Shown piece after piece: positions 55,135 through 64,000 of a DNA stretch of 64,000 nt. The translations under genes and the position numbers were made by a program. The stretch is from DAIDKA01 sp036489445 (GTDB taxonomy: Bacteria; Pseudomonadota; Gammaproteobacteria; Steroidobacterales; Steroidobacteraceae). The notes under the pieces are model-generated. The model had not been told where the DNA came from. It worked only from the letters and a program-made list of their open reading frames with translations, and did not search any database. The stretch covers positions 1 to 64,000 of the forward strand of contig DASXFV010000033.1 in assembly GCA_036489445.1 (NCBI GenBank), read 5' to 3'. Numbering within the stretch: position 1 is the first letter of the stretch; each line of letters begins with the position of its first letter.

Positions 55135-55201
55135 ATGAATGGCGCTTATTTTAGCCGCAGCGATATAGCGAGGTTGGTGTAACGGATTGAAAATACGGAA
55201 G

Positions 55202-55268
55202 AAGGCTGGCCACCGAGATTGGTAGGATGTTGTTACCAGCACCATCCGCAACCAAGAGGGCCAGCCTT
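55202..55268 (+). promoter_or_regulatory. Hairpin covering the transposase ribosome binding site and start codon
   Basis: AAGGCTGGCC (55202-55211) and GGCCAGCCTT (55259-55268) form a perfect 10-base stem; inner complementary blocks TTGGT/ACCAA and GGATG/CATCC extend it. The 3' arm contains the end of the AAGAGGG ribosome binding site and the first bases of the TTG start, so a transcript entering from outside would fold and block translation. Confidence 0.6.
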
Positions 55269-56658
55269 GAGTCATCGTAATGCCGAGTGCGTTTCCCAGC
55301 AACAGGTCAGAGAGATCCGCCGCCGCGCGAAACAGGTCGATTCGATGGACTTTTTCAACTTGATTACCGGGCCTGAACTGCTGGACACGCTCGAAGGGCT
55401 GCTGCCAGAGTATCGGGAGCGAAAATTTCCGCCGACGGTGACGCTGGCGATGTTCTTGGGTCAAGTTCTGCGTGCCGATAGCTCCTGCCAGAATGCCGTA
55501 GATGAGGCGATCATCAATCAGTTGCTGCAGGGGGCGGAGGCGGTCAGTGCCAATACCGGCGGGTACTGTCAGGCGCGAGGTCGACTGCCGATCGATCTGG
55601 TGCGCGAACTGGCGCGACGATGTGGGGTGATGATGAACCACCACACACCGCAGGGCTGGTTGTGGCGCGGCCGGCACGTGAAGTTGACCGATGGCACAAC
55701 CACGTTGATGCCGGATACGCCTGAGAATCAGGCGCAGTTTCCACAGCATGGGAGCCAAGAGGCGGGGGCAGGATTTCCGATCGCGCGCTTGGTGGCAGTC
55801 ATGTCCCTCGCCAACGGGGCGGTGCTCGACGTTGCCATGGGTCCGTACCAAGGCAAGGGCACGGGTGAATATGGGTTGTTTCGCGAGCTGCTGGGCAGTT
55901 TTGCCGCGGGTGACGTGATGCTGGCCGACAGCTATTACTGCAGCTATTTCCTGATCGCTGCGTTGCAGGCACGCGGGGTGGACGTGTTGTTCGAGCAGCA
56001 CGGTGCGCGGCACACGGATTTTCGTACCGGGGAGAAACTCGGCGCGCGCGATCACGTGGTGCAGTGGAGCAAGCCGGTGGCCAGACCCGCGTGGATGACA
56101 CCCGAGGAATACGCCGCTTATCCGGCTGAGCTGACCCTGCGCGAAGTGAAAGTCCGCAAGAAAGTGCTGGTGACTTCGTTCCTCGATTCCCGCGAGGTCT
56201 GTAAGCGGGAAATCGGCCAGCTGTTTCTGCGCCGGTGGAACGTTGAACTGGATTTGCGCAACATCAAATCGACGCTCGGGATGGAGCGCTTGACGTGCAA
56301 AACGCCCGACATGTGCGAGAAAGAGGTCTGGGTATACGCGCTCGCCTACAATTTGATCAGGCTGTTGATGGCCGAGGCTGCCGTCCAGGCAGGCGTGTTG
56401 CCGCGTCAGCTGAGCTTCAAGCACACGGTGCAGGTGTGGGTGGCGTGGAGTCAAAGGCAGTTCCTATCGACCGCGCCTGAAGACACGGCTGCCTTGTTCC
56501 GGTTGATTGCCCACATCCGAGTCGGTAATCGGCCCGGCCGGATGGAACCCCGGCTCATCAAGACTCGGCCCAAGCCCTTCGGACGACTACAGACCACGCG
56601 TCGCAGAGCACGCGCGAACATCAGGAAATATGGGCATCCCAAGAAGCTCACGGCGTAA
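55267..56658 (+). CDS. IS4-family DDE transposase
   Basis: About 463 residues from TTG 55267, preceded by AAGAGGG. Catalytic residues can be assigned: first Asp in KLTDGTTTLMPD, second Asp in VMLADSYYCSYF, and Glu in RRWNVELDLRNIKSTLGME, which satisfies the R(3)E(6)K part of the IS4 signature (the usual Tyr position is Phe). The N-terminal part is a typical IS4 DNA-binding region (FFNLITGPELLDTLEGLLPEY) and the basic C-terminus ends KYGHPKKLTA. An upstream GTG at 55219 would start within the hairpin leader and is less likely. Confidence 0.92.
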   Translation: MSHRNAECVSQQQVREIRRRAKQVDSMDFFNLITGPELLDTLEGLLPEYRERKFPPTVTLAMFLGQVLRADSSCQNAVDEAIINQLLQGAEAVSANTGGYCQARGRLPIDLVRELARRCGVMMNHHTPQGWLWRGRHVKLTDGTTTLMPDTPENQAQFPQHGSQEAGAGFPIARLVAVMSLANGAVLDVAMGPYQGKGTGEYGLFRELLGSFAAGDVMLADSYYCSYFLIAALQARGVDVLFEQHGARHTDFRTGEKLGARDHVVQWSKPVARPAWMTPEEYAAYPAELTLREVKVRKKVLVTSFLDSREVCKREIGQLFLRRWNVELDLRNIKSTLGMERLTCKTPDMCEKEVWVYALAYNLIRLLMAEAAVQAGVLPRQLSFKHTVQVWVAWSQRQFLSTAPEDTAALFRLIAHIRVGNRPGRMEPRLIKTRPKPFGRLQTTRRRARANIRKYGHPKKLTA

Positions 56659-56673
56659 CTAAGCGGCATTCAT

Positions 56674-56681
56674 AAGTACCA
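56674..56681. repeat. Target-site duplication, right copy
   Basis: AAGTACCA, identical to 55127-55134, directly after the right end of the insertion sequence. Confidence 0.8.
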
Positions 56682-56781
56682 ATGATAATGGATGCCAAGG
56701 ATAAACCGCCCTCTACCCTCACCGCGGCATCGGGCGTGCTACATTTACGGCCCTTTCGACACATGAAACCTGAGAACCTGC

Positions 56782-58464
56782 ATGGCACCTCCAGCTTCCA
56801 ATATTGAAATTGCCCAACAGGCCAAGATGCTGCCGATCGTCGCGCTCGCGAAGGATCGCCTGGGGATTCCCGAGGAATTCCTGGAGCCGTATGGCCGCTT
56901 CAAAGCCAAAATTTCCCTCGACTACATCGCCACTCTCAAGGACCGTCCCCAGGGCAAACTGATTCTGGTGACTGCAATTTCCCCGACCCCGGCCGGGGAA
57001 GGCAAGACGACCACCACCGTGGGTCTTGGCGATGCGCTGAATCGGATCGGCAAGAAGACCATCATCTGTCTGCGTGAACCGGCCCTGGGTCCGGTGTTCG
57101 GCATGAAGGGTGGCGCCGCCGGCGGTGGCTATTCGCAGGTCGTCCCGATGGAGGACATCAACCTGCACTTCACGGGCGATTTCTCCGCCATCGCGCTGGC
57201 CAACAACCTGCTGGCTGCGCTCATCGACAACCATATCCACCAGGGCAACCAGCTGGGTTTTGACGTGCGCCGTATTGCGTGGCGCCGCGTCGTGGACTGC
57301 AATGACCGCGCGCTGCGTGACATCGTCATTGGCCTGGGGGGGCCGGGCAACGGCTACCCGCGTCAGGACGGCTTCGATATCGTTGTCGCCTCCGAAGTCA
57401 TGGCCATCTTCTGTCTTGCGACCAGCATCAAGGATCTGAAGGAGCGCCTGGGCAAGATCGTCGTCGGCTACACCGCCCAACAGAAACCCATCCTGGCGCG
57501 GGATCTGAGCGCCCACGGCGCTATGACTGCGTTGCTGCGCGATGCCATGGCGCCGAATCTGGTGCAGACCCTGGAAAACAACCCGGCCTTCATCCACGGC
57601 GGCCCGTTCGCCAACATTGCGCATGGCTGCAACTCGGTGATGGCCACGCAGACCGCCCTGCGCCTGGCCGACTATGTCGTCACCGAGGCCGGCTTCGGGG
57701 CCGACCTTGGTGCCGAGAAGTTCATCGACATCAAGTGCCGCAAGGCCGGACTGAAGCCCGCGGCCGCGGTGATTGTGGCCACGATTCGGGCGCTGAAGTA
57801 CCACGGTGGCGTGGAAGTTGCCGACGTGGGCAAGGAGAATGTCGCGGCTCTGGAGAAGGGCATCGTCAATCTCGAACGCCACATCGACAACGTGCGCAAC
57901 AACTACGGTCTGCCTTGCCTGGTGGCGATCAACCACCGCAGCGAGGACACCGACGCGGAAGTGAAGGTGCTGATCGAGCGCGCGGGCAGCCGGGGCGCCA
58001 AGGTCATCCTCGCGCGCCATTACGCCGAAGGCGGCAAGGGCGCCGTGACAGTGGCAGAAGAAGTGGTGAAGATGGCCGAGCTGCCCAGCACCTTCAAGTT
58101 CGTCTATGAAGACAGCGACCCGCTGTGGCAGAAGATGAAGAGCATTGCCACCAAGATCTACGGCGCCGCGGACATCACCGCTGATGCCAAGGTGCGCAAC
58201 CAGATCAAGCAGCTCCAGGATGCCGGCTACGGCAACTACCCGGTGTGCGTCGCCAAGACGCAGTACTCGTTCTCCACGGACCCGAAGCTGCGTGGCGCCC
58301 CGTCAGGTCATATGGTGAATGTCCGTGAGGTCCGGTTGAACGCCGGGGCGGAGTTCATCGTGATGATCTGCGGCGACATCATGACCATGCCCGGATTGCC
58401 CAAGATCCCATCGGCAAATGCCATCGACGTGGATGAGACCGGCAAGATCATCGGTCTGTTCTAG
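56782..58464 (+). CDS. fhs: Formate--tetrahydrofolate ligase
   Basis: One-carbon enzyme forming 10-formyl-THF from formate, THF and ATP. Its 560 residues fit the family, with the P-loop TPAGEGKTTTTVGLGDAL, REPALGPVFGMKGGAAGGGYSQVVPMEDINLHFTGD (identified by its ends REPALGP and HFTGD), NNLLAALIDNHIHQGN, and the C-terminal DIMTMPGLPK. Probably links formate to purine or serine metabolism here. Before the IS insertion this gene and apt were divergent neighbours about 108 bases apart. No other folate gene is nearby. Confidence 0.96.
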   Translation: MAPPASNIEIAQQAKMLPIVALAKDRLGIPEEFLEPYGRFKAKISLDYIATLKDRPQGKLILVTAISPTPAGEGKTTTTVGLGDALNRIGKKTIICLREPALGPVFGMKGGAAGGGYSQVVPMEDINLHFTGDFSAIALANNLLAALIDNHIHQGNQLGFDVRRIAWRRVVDCNDRALRDIVIGLGGPGNGYPRQDGFDIVVASEVMAIFCLATSIKDLKERLGKIVVGYTAQQKPILARDLSAHGAMTALLRDAMAPNLVQTLENNPAFIHGGPFANIAHGCNSVMATQTALRLADYVVTEAGFGADLGAEKFIDIKCRKAGLKPAAAVIVATIRALKYHGGVEVADVGKENVAALEKGIVNLERHIDNVRNNYGLPCLVAINHRSEDTDAEVKVLIERAGSRGAKVILARHYAEGGKGAVTVAEEVVKMAELPSTFKFVYEDSDPLWQKMKSIATKIYGAADITADAKVRNQIKQLQDAGYGNYPVCVAKTQYSFSTDPKLRGAPSGHMVNVREVRLNAGAEFIVMICGDIMTMPGLPKIPSANAIDVDETGKIIGLF

Positions 58465-58484
58465 ACCGTCAGCCCAGGGACGGT
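58465..58484. terminator. Inverted repeat between convergent fhs and hemJ genes
   Basis: ACCGTC (58465-58470) and GACGGT (58479-58484) form a short stem right after the fhs stop and over the last codons of hemJ; TTT follows on the plus strand. It could act as a weak bidirectional terminator. Confidence 0.3.
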
Positions 58485-58891
58485 TTGACCACTGCGAGAA
58501 TGACAATGGCGATCAGCAGCAACGCGGGCGCTTCGTTGAAAAGCCGGTACCAACGCTCGGAATGCCGGTTGCGTCCGTCGCGCAGGGCGTGCATCAATTG
58601 CAGGCACCAGACCTGGTAGGCGATGACCAGCAACACCAGTGCCAGCTTGGCGTGCAGCCAGGACTGCTGCATATAGGCTGGCGCCATCATCACCATCAGT
58701 ATGCCGAATAGCAGCGTGAATACGCCACCGATGGTGGTCATTGCAAACAGGCGCCGCTCCATGACCACGAAGCGCGACCGGCTGATCTCATCGCTGGCCG
58801 TCACGTGATACACGAACAGCCGCGGCAGATAAAATAGCCCGGCGAACCAGGTGACCACGAACACCAGATGGAAGGCTTTCAGCCAGAGCAA
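58469..58891 (-). CDS. hemJ: Protoporphyrinogen oxidase HemJ
   Basis: 140-residue inner-membrane protein with four hydrophobic helices. The N-terminus WLKAFHLVFVVTWFAGLFYLPRLFVYH with its conserved His and the later ERRLFAMTTIGGVFTL and WLHAKLALVL segments match HemJ (formerly UPF0093), which oxidises protoporphyrinogen IX in heme synthesis. Convergent with fhs, four bases apart. Heme supply is relevant to the heme proteins encoded at 29.5-36.4 kb, but no operon link exists. Confidence 0.9.
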   Translation of the reverse strand: MLWLKAFHLVFVVTWFAGLFYLPRLFVYHVTASDEISRSRFVVMERRLFAMTTIGGVFTLLFGILMVMMAPAYMQQSWLHAKLALVLLVIAYQVWCLQLMHALRDGRNRHSERWYRLFNEAPALLLIAIVILAVVKPSLG

Positions 58892-59018
58892 GGTGCACCT
58901 CCGCAGCCGCGCTTGAGTCGCGCGCCGTCAGTATATGCCAGTTAGGGCAGCTACGGCCGCCGTGGCCCGGGGTGCGGGGGTTTGTTAGCATGCGGGCCGA
59001 AGTTTTCAGGAGATCACG

Positions 59019-60458
59019 ATGCTGCGTACCCGATATACCGAATTGAACCTGCTCATTGGCGGGGAGTGGGTCAGCGGCGGTGGCCGCGAGCACATCCCGG
59101 TGATCAATCCGGCCACCGAAGAGGTCCTGGGCCAGTTGCCGCTGGCGACGCCGGCGGACCTCGACCGGGCGCTGGCTGCCGCGCGCGATGCGTTCCCGGT
59201 CTGGCGTGCCATGCCGCCGCACGAGCGCGGTCGTATCCTCAAGCGTGCCGCTGACCTGCTGCGCGAGCGCGAGGACCACATCGCACGCATTGCCACCCAG
59301 GAGGAGGGCAAGACCCTTCCCGAGGCCCGCATTGAGCTGGGGATGGCGGCCAACATCTTCGAGTGGTATGCCGAGGAGGGGCGACGGGCGTATGGCCGCG
59401 TGCTGCCACAGCGCGCCCCGGGCGTGCGCATGACGGTGCTGAAGGAGCCGGTGGGGCCGGTGGCGGGCTTTGCCCCCTGGAATTTCCCATTGGGTAATCC
59501 GGCCCGCAAGATCGGCGCACCGCTTGCGGCCGGTTGCACCTGCATTGTGAAGCCTGCCGAGGAGACCCCGGGGTCGGCCCTGGAAGTCGCCCGTGCCCTG
59601 CTGGACGCCGGCCTGCCCAAGGGCGTGCTATCGGTCGTCTTCGGCGCGCCGGCCATGGTTTCCGAGCATCTGATTGCCTCGCCCATCATCCGGGCCATCC
59701 ATTTCACCGGTTCGATCCCGGTGGGCAAGCAGCTCACCAAGCTTGCGGCCAATGGCATGAAGCGCACGACCATGGAGCTGGGTGGCCACGGCCCGGTACT
59801 GGTGTTCGATGACATCGATGTCGAGCAGGTGCTCGACATGTCCGTCAGCGCCAAGTTTCGCAATGCCGGTCAGGTCTGCGTTTCGCCCACGCGCTTCTAC
59901 GTGCATCAGTCGGTGTATGCGCGGTTCGTCGAAGGCTTCACCAAGCGCACCCGTGCGCTGAAGGTCGGCGACGGTCTGGTGGACGGCATGCAGATGGGAC
60001 CTCTGGCACATGCGCGCCGACTCACCGCCGTGGAGGACCTGCTGGCCGATGCCCGCAAGCACGGCGCGAAGTTCCACACCGGCGGTGAGCGCATTGCCGG
60101 CAAGGGCTACTTTTTCCAGCCCACCGTGCTGTCTGATATCCCCGAGGAGGCTCGCATCATGAACGAGGAGCCGTTTGGCCCGGTGGCGCTGATCAATGCC
60201 TTCTCGTCCTTCGAGGAGGCGATCAACCGCGCCAACCGCTTGCCGTATGGACTTGCGGCCTACGCCTTTTCGCGTTCCTCGCGCACCGTGAATCTGCTGG
60301 GCGAGCAGCTGGAAGCCGGCATGATCGGCATCAACAGCTTCCAGATCTCCGTGCCGGAGTCACCCTTTGGCGGGGTCAAGGAAAGCGGCCACGGCTCCGA
60401 GGAGGGCATCGAGGGCCTGGACACCTGCCTGGTCACCAAGTTTGTGAACGAGTCCTGA
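59019..60458 (+). CDS. NAD(P)-dependent aldehyde dehydrogenase, succinate-semialdehyde dehydrogenase-like
   Basis: 479-residue cytosolic enzyme with all ALDH landmarks: GFAPWNFPLGNPARK, the cofactor-binding FTGSIPVGKQL, general base Glu in TMELGGHGPV and catalytic Cys in NAGQVCVSPTRF, plus EEPFGPVALINAF and ESPFGGVKESGHGSEEG near the end. It is closest in style to GabD-type enzymes, although substrate (succinate semialdehyde or related) is not certain. ATG 59019 is preceded by AGGAG at good distance. It lies seven bases before glycyl-tRNA synthetase. Confidence 0.92.
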   Translation: MLRTRYTELNLLIGGEWVSGGGREHIPVINPATEEVLGQLPLATPADLDRALAAARDAFPVWRAMPPHERGRILKRAADLLREREDHIARIATQEEGKTLPEARIELGMAANIFEWYAEEGRRAYGRVLPQRAPGVRMTVLKEPVGPVAGFAPWNFPLGNPARKIGAPLAAGCTCIVKPAEETPGSALEVARALLDAGLPKGVLSVVFGAPAMVSEHLIASPIIRAIHFTGSIPVGKQLTKLAANGMKRTTMELGGHGPVLVFDDIDVEQVLDMSVSAKFRNAGQVCVSPTRFYVHQSVYARFVEGFTKRTRALKVGDGLVDGMQMGPLAHARRLTAVEDLLADARKHGAKFHTGGERIAGKGYFFQPTVLSDIPEEARIMNEEPFGPVALINAFSSFEEAINRANRLPYGLAAYAFSRSSRTVNLLGEQLEAGMIGINSFQISVPESPFGGVKESGHGSEEGIEGLDTCLVTKFVNES

Positions 60459-60465
60459 GCCGCCG

Positions 60466-62031
<1,566 letters not shown>

Positions 62032-62241
62032 AAAAAACGACTGCAGGCCTGGACACGAGCGCCGCGCTGCCCCGTATCAATGGCTGATGCGAGTTTGCAA
62101 CGGTTGCCGGTTCGCCTACACGCTAACTGCACTGTAGTCCTATATGCCGGGCCTCCCCCTTGTTGCTAGCCTGCGACACGCTGCAGTTCGACCTTGTGGC
62201 TCGCCGCCACGGGCAATTTTCCAAGATTCTGAGGAGTGTTC

Positions 62242-63306
62242 ATGAATAACCGAGCATTGTTGCTGTGTGTCCTTGCCGCACCGGGGCTGGCAGCCGCAGC
62301 CGATGGTGACCAGTGGTACATCGCCCCCTTCATCGGCGGCATTTCCACTGACCACGCCCGCGATGTCGATCACACGTCGCTGGCCTATGGCGGAAGCATA
62401 GGTCGTGAGCTGGGTCCCATATTCAACATCGAGTTGAGCGGCAACGCGGCCGACCCTCATACGCTGGCGCCACTGCCTTCCGGGCGCCTGAACCTGGACG
62501 CCCTGTCGCTGGATGTTCTGGCGGTGGGCAATCGCGCCGGCATCGTCTCGCCGTACTTTGGTGTCGGTGTGGGCGCCGTGCGCACCGATTTGAAGTTCGA
62601 TGGCGGCTTCGACCCCGGTTACGACACCCGACTCGGTATCGAAACTGAAGTCGGCCTGATGGTGAAACTCTGGCAGAACACCGACAAAACCAGCAAAATC
62701 TCGCTGCGTCCGGAGCTGAAGCTGCGCTGGGCGGATGCGAGCAACACCGCTCGCCAGGATTATATCTATGGGGTCGGCATCCAGTATTCCTTTGGGGGTA
62801 GCCCGGTAGCCGCTGCCATTCCCGTGGCCGCGGAACCACCGCCGCCCCCACCGCCGGCACCACCCCCGCCGCCGCCGCCACCACCGCCAGCGCCTCCGCC
62901 GGCCGCTGTGTTTGTCCCCAAGACCTCCATTACCCTTGAGGGTGTGGAATTCGCATTCAACAAGTCCGACCTGACCGAGGACTCACGGCCGATTCTGGAC
63001 GGCGTGGCTGCGGGGCTGAAGAAGCATCCGCACGTGAAGGTGGAGATCCAGGGGCACACGGACAGTGTGGGCAAGCCAGCATACAACCTGAAGCTGTCGC
63101 AGCGTCGGGCCCAGACAGTACTCGACTACCTGATCATGGACGGGGTGGGTCCGGATCAGCTGGTGGCCAAGGGGTACGGCGAAACACAGCCAGTGGCCAG
63201 CAACAAGGACGCTGAGGGTCGTGCCAAGAACCGCCGCGTCGTGATGTATGTGCTGACCAACCCCTCTGACATTAATGTCAAAGATCAAGGCACCGCGCAG
63301 CAGTAG
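62242..63306 (+). CDS. OmpA-family outer-membrane protein with proline-rich linker
   Basis: About 354 residues: signal peptide (LLLCVLAAPGLAAA), an eight-strand-like beta-barrel (WYIAPFIGGISTDHARDVD; YFGVGVGAVRTDLKFDGG; YIYGVGIQYSFGG), a very Pro/Ala-rich linker (about residues 195-220), and a C-terminal OmpA peptidoglycan-binding domain (FAFNKSDLTEDSRPILDGVA; VEIQGHTDSVGKPAYNLKLSQRRAQTVLDYL; GYGETQPVASNKDAEGRAKNRRV). ATG 62242 follows GAGGAG at five bases. A strong terminator follows the stop. Stand-alone structural envelope gene. Confidence 0.93.
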   Translation: MNNRALLLCVLAAPGLAAAADGDQWYIAPFIGGISTDHARDVDHTSLAYGGSIGRELGPIFNIELSGNAADPHTLAPLPSGRLNLDALSLDVLAVGNRAGIVSPYFGVGVGAVRTDLKFDGGFDPGYDTRLGIETEVGLMVKLWQNTDKTSKISLRPELKLRWADASNTARQDYIYGVGIQYSFGGSPVAAAIPVAAEPPPPPPPAPPPPPPPPPPAPPPAAVFVPKTSITLEGVEFAFNKSDLTEDSRPILDGVAAGLKKHPHVKVEIQGHTDSVGKPAYNLKLSQRRAQTVLDYLIMDGVGPDQLVAKGYGETQPVASNKDAEGRAKNRRVVMYVLTNPSDINVKDQGTAQQ

Positions 63307-63326
63307 CACCTGAAATCGGCTGCAGC

Positions 63327-63366
63327 AGGCCCCTGGTGTGTCGCAAGACCCCGGGGGCCTTTGTTT
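63327..63366 (+). terminator. Rho-independent terminator after the OmpA-family gene
   Basis: AGGCCCCTGG (63327-63336) pairs with CCGGGGGCCT (63351-63360) as a 10-base stem with one G-T wobble, followed by TTGTTT. It is placed 20 bases after the stop codon. Confidence 0.8.
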
Positions 63367-63372
63367 ATGGGG

Positions 63373-63768
63373 TCACCGGCGGACGCGGACTGGCGCGTAG
63401 TCGCGGATATTGCTTTGTTTGAGGCCCGCGTCCGGATCCAGATCCTGCATTTCCACTGATATACCCAGCGGCGCGCGGGCGTGGACCTCCCGCAGCTGTT
63501 CACAGGCCGCGGCGAAAATCTCCTCGCACGCCTGGCGGCATTCCGCCTGGTCGCGGCCCTGCCCGACCCGTACGCACAGATGCACGAAAGTGTTGTCCCG
63601 AGGGCTGTGTACGTCCCAGTAGGGTTCGCTTTCATAGGCATGCGTGCGCATCCCGCTGAGCGGGAAGATGCCCGTCGCCAGCGCGGCCTGCCGAATGGCT
63701 TCGACGAATTTCGGCAGATTCAGCTGCCGACGCAGGTTTGAAGAGTGTTCGATGACGATATGGGTCAC
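63373..63768 (-). CDS. 5-carboxymethyl-2-hydroxymuconate isomerase-like protein
   Basis: About 131 residues from GTG 63768. The opening VTHIVIEHSSNLRRQLNLPKFVEAIRQAAL matches the CHMI family, a tautomerase-fold trimer with an N-terminal catalytic proline in classical members; here position 2 after the initiator is Thr, so the catalytic residue seems absent or shifted. Other segments are FVHLCVRVGQGRDQAECRQACEEIF and ISVEMQDLDPDAGLKQSNI. No homoprotocatechuate pathway genes are near, so catalytic identity is doubtful. The frame is open upstream to 63858 without family-like sequence. Confidence 0.8.
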   Translation of the reverse strand: MTHIVIEHSSNLRRQLNLPKFVEAIRQAALATGIFPLSGMRTHAYESEPYWDVHSPRDNTFVHLCVRVGQGRDQAECRQACEEIFAAACEQLREVHARAPLGISVEMQDLDPDAGLKQSNIRDYAPVRVRR

Positions 63769-63891
63769 AGGAAAAGGATCGCACGACCCTTCAGGGTCCG
63801 GCAAGGGCGCCTGCCCTGAGGCTGCGCGCATACAATGACCGATATCGCTCACGCCCATCGGGGGTGCGGGCGCTTGCTTGGGAGTGCCTGG

Positions 63892-64000
63892 ATGAGTGCA
63901 GCATCGAAAGTCGCGGTGGTCACGGGGGCGGGCAGCGGCATAGGCCGGGCCGTTGCATTGGCGTTTTTGGCGGATGGCTACCGGGTGGTGCTGGCGGGTC
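63892..64000 (+). CDS. Short-chain dehydrogenase/reductase (5' end only)
   Basis: The first 36 codons are visible: a start ATG followed by SAASKVAVVTGAGSGIGRAV, the TGxxxGxG Rossmann fingerprint of SDR enzymes, then ALAFLADGYRVVLAG. The gene runs off the window. GGGAG lies about eight bases upstream of the ATG. Substrate cannot be inferred. Confidence 0.85.
   Translation, partial: MSAASKVAVVTGAGSGIGRAVALAFLADGYRVVLAG

Larger units (their letters stand above)
55135..56673 (+). mobile_element. Intact IS4-family insertion sequence, about 1.54 kb
   Basis: The ends are near-perfect 14-base inverted repeats: ATGAATGGCGCTTA at 55135-55148 and, on the other strand, ATGAATGCCGCTTA from 56673 inward, with one mismatch. 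Eight-base direct repeats AAGTACCA lie outside. The element carries one full-length transposase gene. The direct repeat appears longer (CATAAGTACCAATGA) because the target itself continued CAT and ATGA on either side, matching the element's own ends; 8 bases is the symmetric solution. Probably a recent, still active insertion, since the ORF and ends are intact. Confidence 0.88.

Noticed and set aside
55123..56454. 443-codon minus-strand frame in the insertion sequence
   Set aside because: Opposite strand of the transposase with no motifs; the DDE transposase on the plus strand explains the region.
62032..62241. Small RNA or tRNA in the gap between glyS and the OmpA-family gene
   Set aside because: No tRNA landmarks or clear hairpin-plus-T-tract; only a leader with a good ribosome binding site was seen.

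Overview
This 64-kb window is high-GC, densely coded bacterial chromosome. Gene content points to a Gram-negative gammaproteobacterium: an RND pump with OprM/NodT-type outer-membrane factor, OmpA, an Opp transporter, monomeric isocitrate dehydrogenase, ExbB/ExbD/TonB-type machinery, a yqjDEK-like trio and HemJ. A Steroidobacter/Nevskiales-like lineage would fit, but that is inference. No tRNA, rRNA or CRISPR array was seen. One intact insertion sequence is present.

Layout. 1-8.6 kb: a leftward series of a DUF6152 protein, a secreted protein, oppABCDF-like peptide-transporter genes and a truncated EF-G paralogue. 8.7-13.4 kb: monomeric icd, a T2 ribonuclease, an alpha/beta hydrolase and a secreted protein of unknown function. 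13.6-21.4 kb: a leftward tripartite RND efflux operon ending in its own response regulator and histidine kinase. 21.6-24.8 kb: fosmidomycin-type MFS exporter, GT9 glycosyltransferase and SYLF protein. 24.9-48.6 kb: a large envelope/redox locus. 48.6-64 kb: housekeeping genes (ppc, apt, fhs, hemJ, aldehyde dehydrogenase, glycyl-tRNA synthetase, ompA) with a sigma-54 response regulator and an IS4-family element inserted directly in front of apt.

The most interesting region is 25-48.6 kb. From one divergent intergenic region (about 32.3-32.6 kb) two arms run outward. The left arm encodes an HzsA-like diheme lipoprotein, two outer-membrane beta-barrel proteins, a TlpA thioredoxin, a DUF4266 lipoprotein ending GGGCGCN and a DUF3570 barrel, and it faces an ApbE flavin transferase. 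The right arm encodes a monoheme protein, a LamG lipoprotein with two repeated heme modules, a Tat-exported protein, a second TlpA, three TPR proteins, one ExbB, two ExbD and an AgmX/TonB-type protein. The single TolQ-like plus two TolR-like subunits, with TPR proteins, barrels and an AgmX-type transducer, parallel the Myxococcus Agl-Glt envelope motor. Here they sit with c-type hemes, thioredoxins and flavinylation. I interpret it as a proton-motive-force-driven trans-envelope complex coupled to extracytoplasmic redox or cofactor chemistry; its actual function is unknown to me.

Start codons were chosen from Shine-Dalgarno sequences, overlaps and signal peptides. Several are GTG or TTG, and ppc seems to begin at a non-canonical codon.
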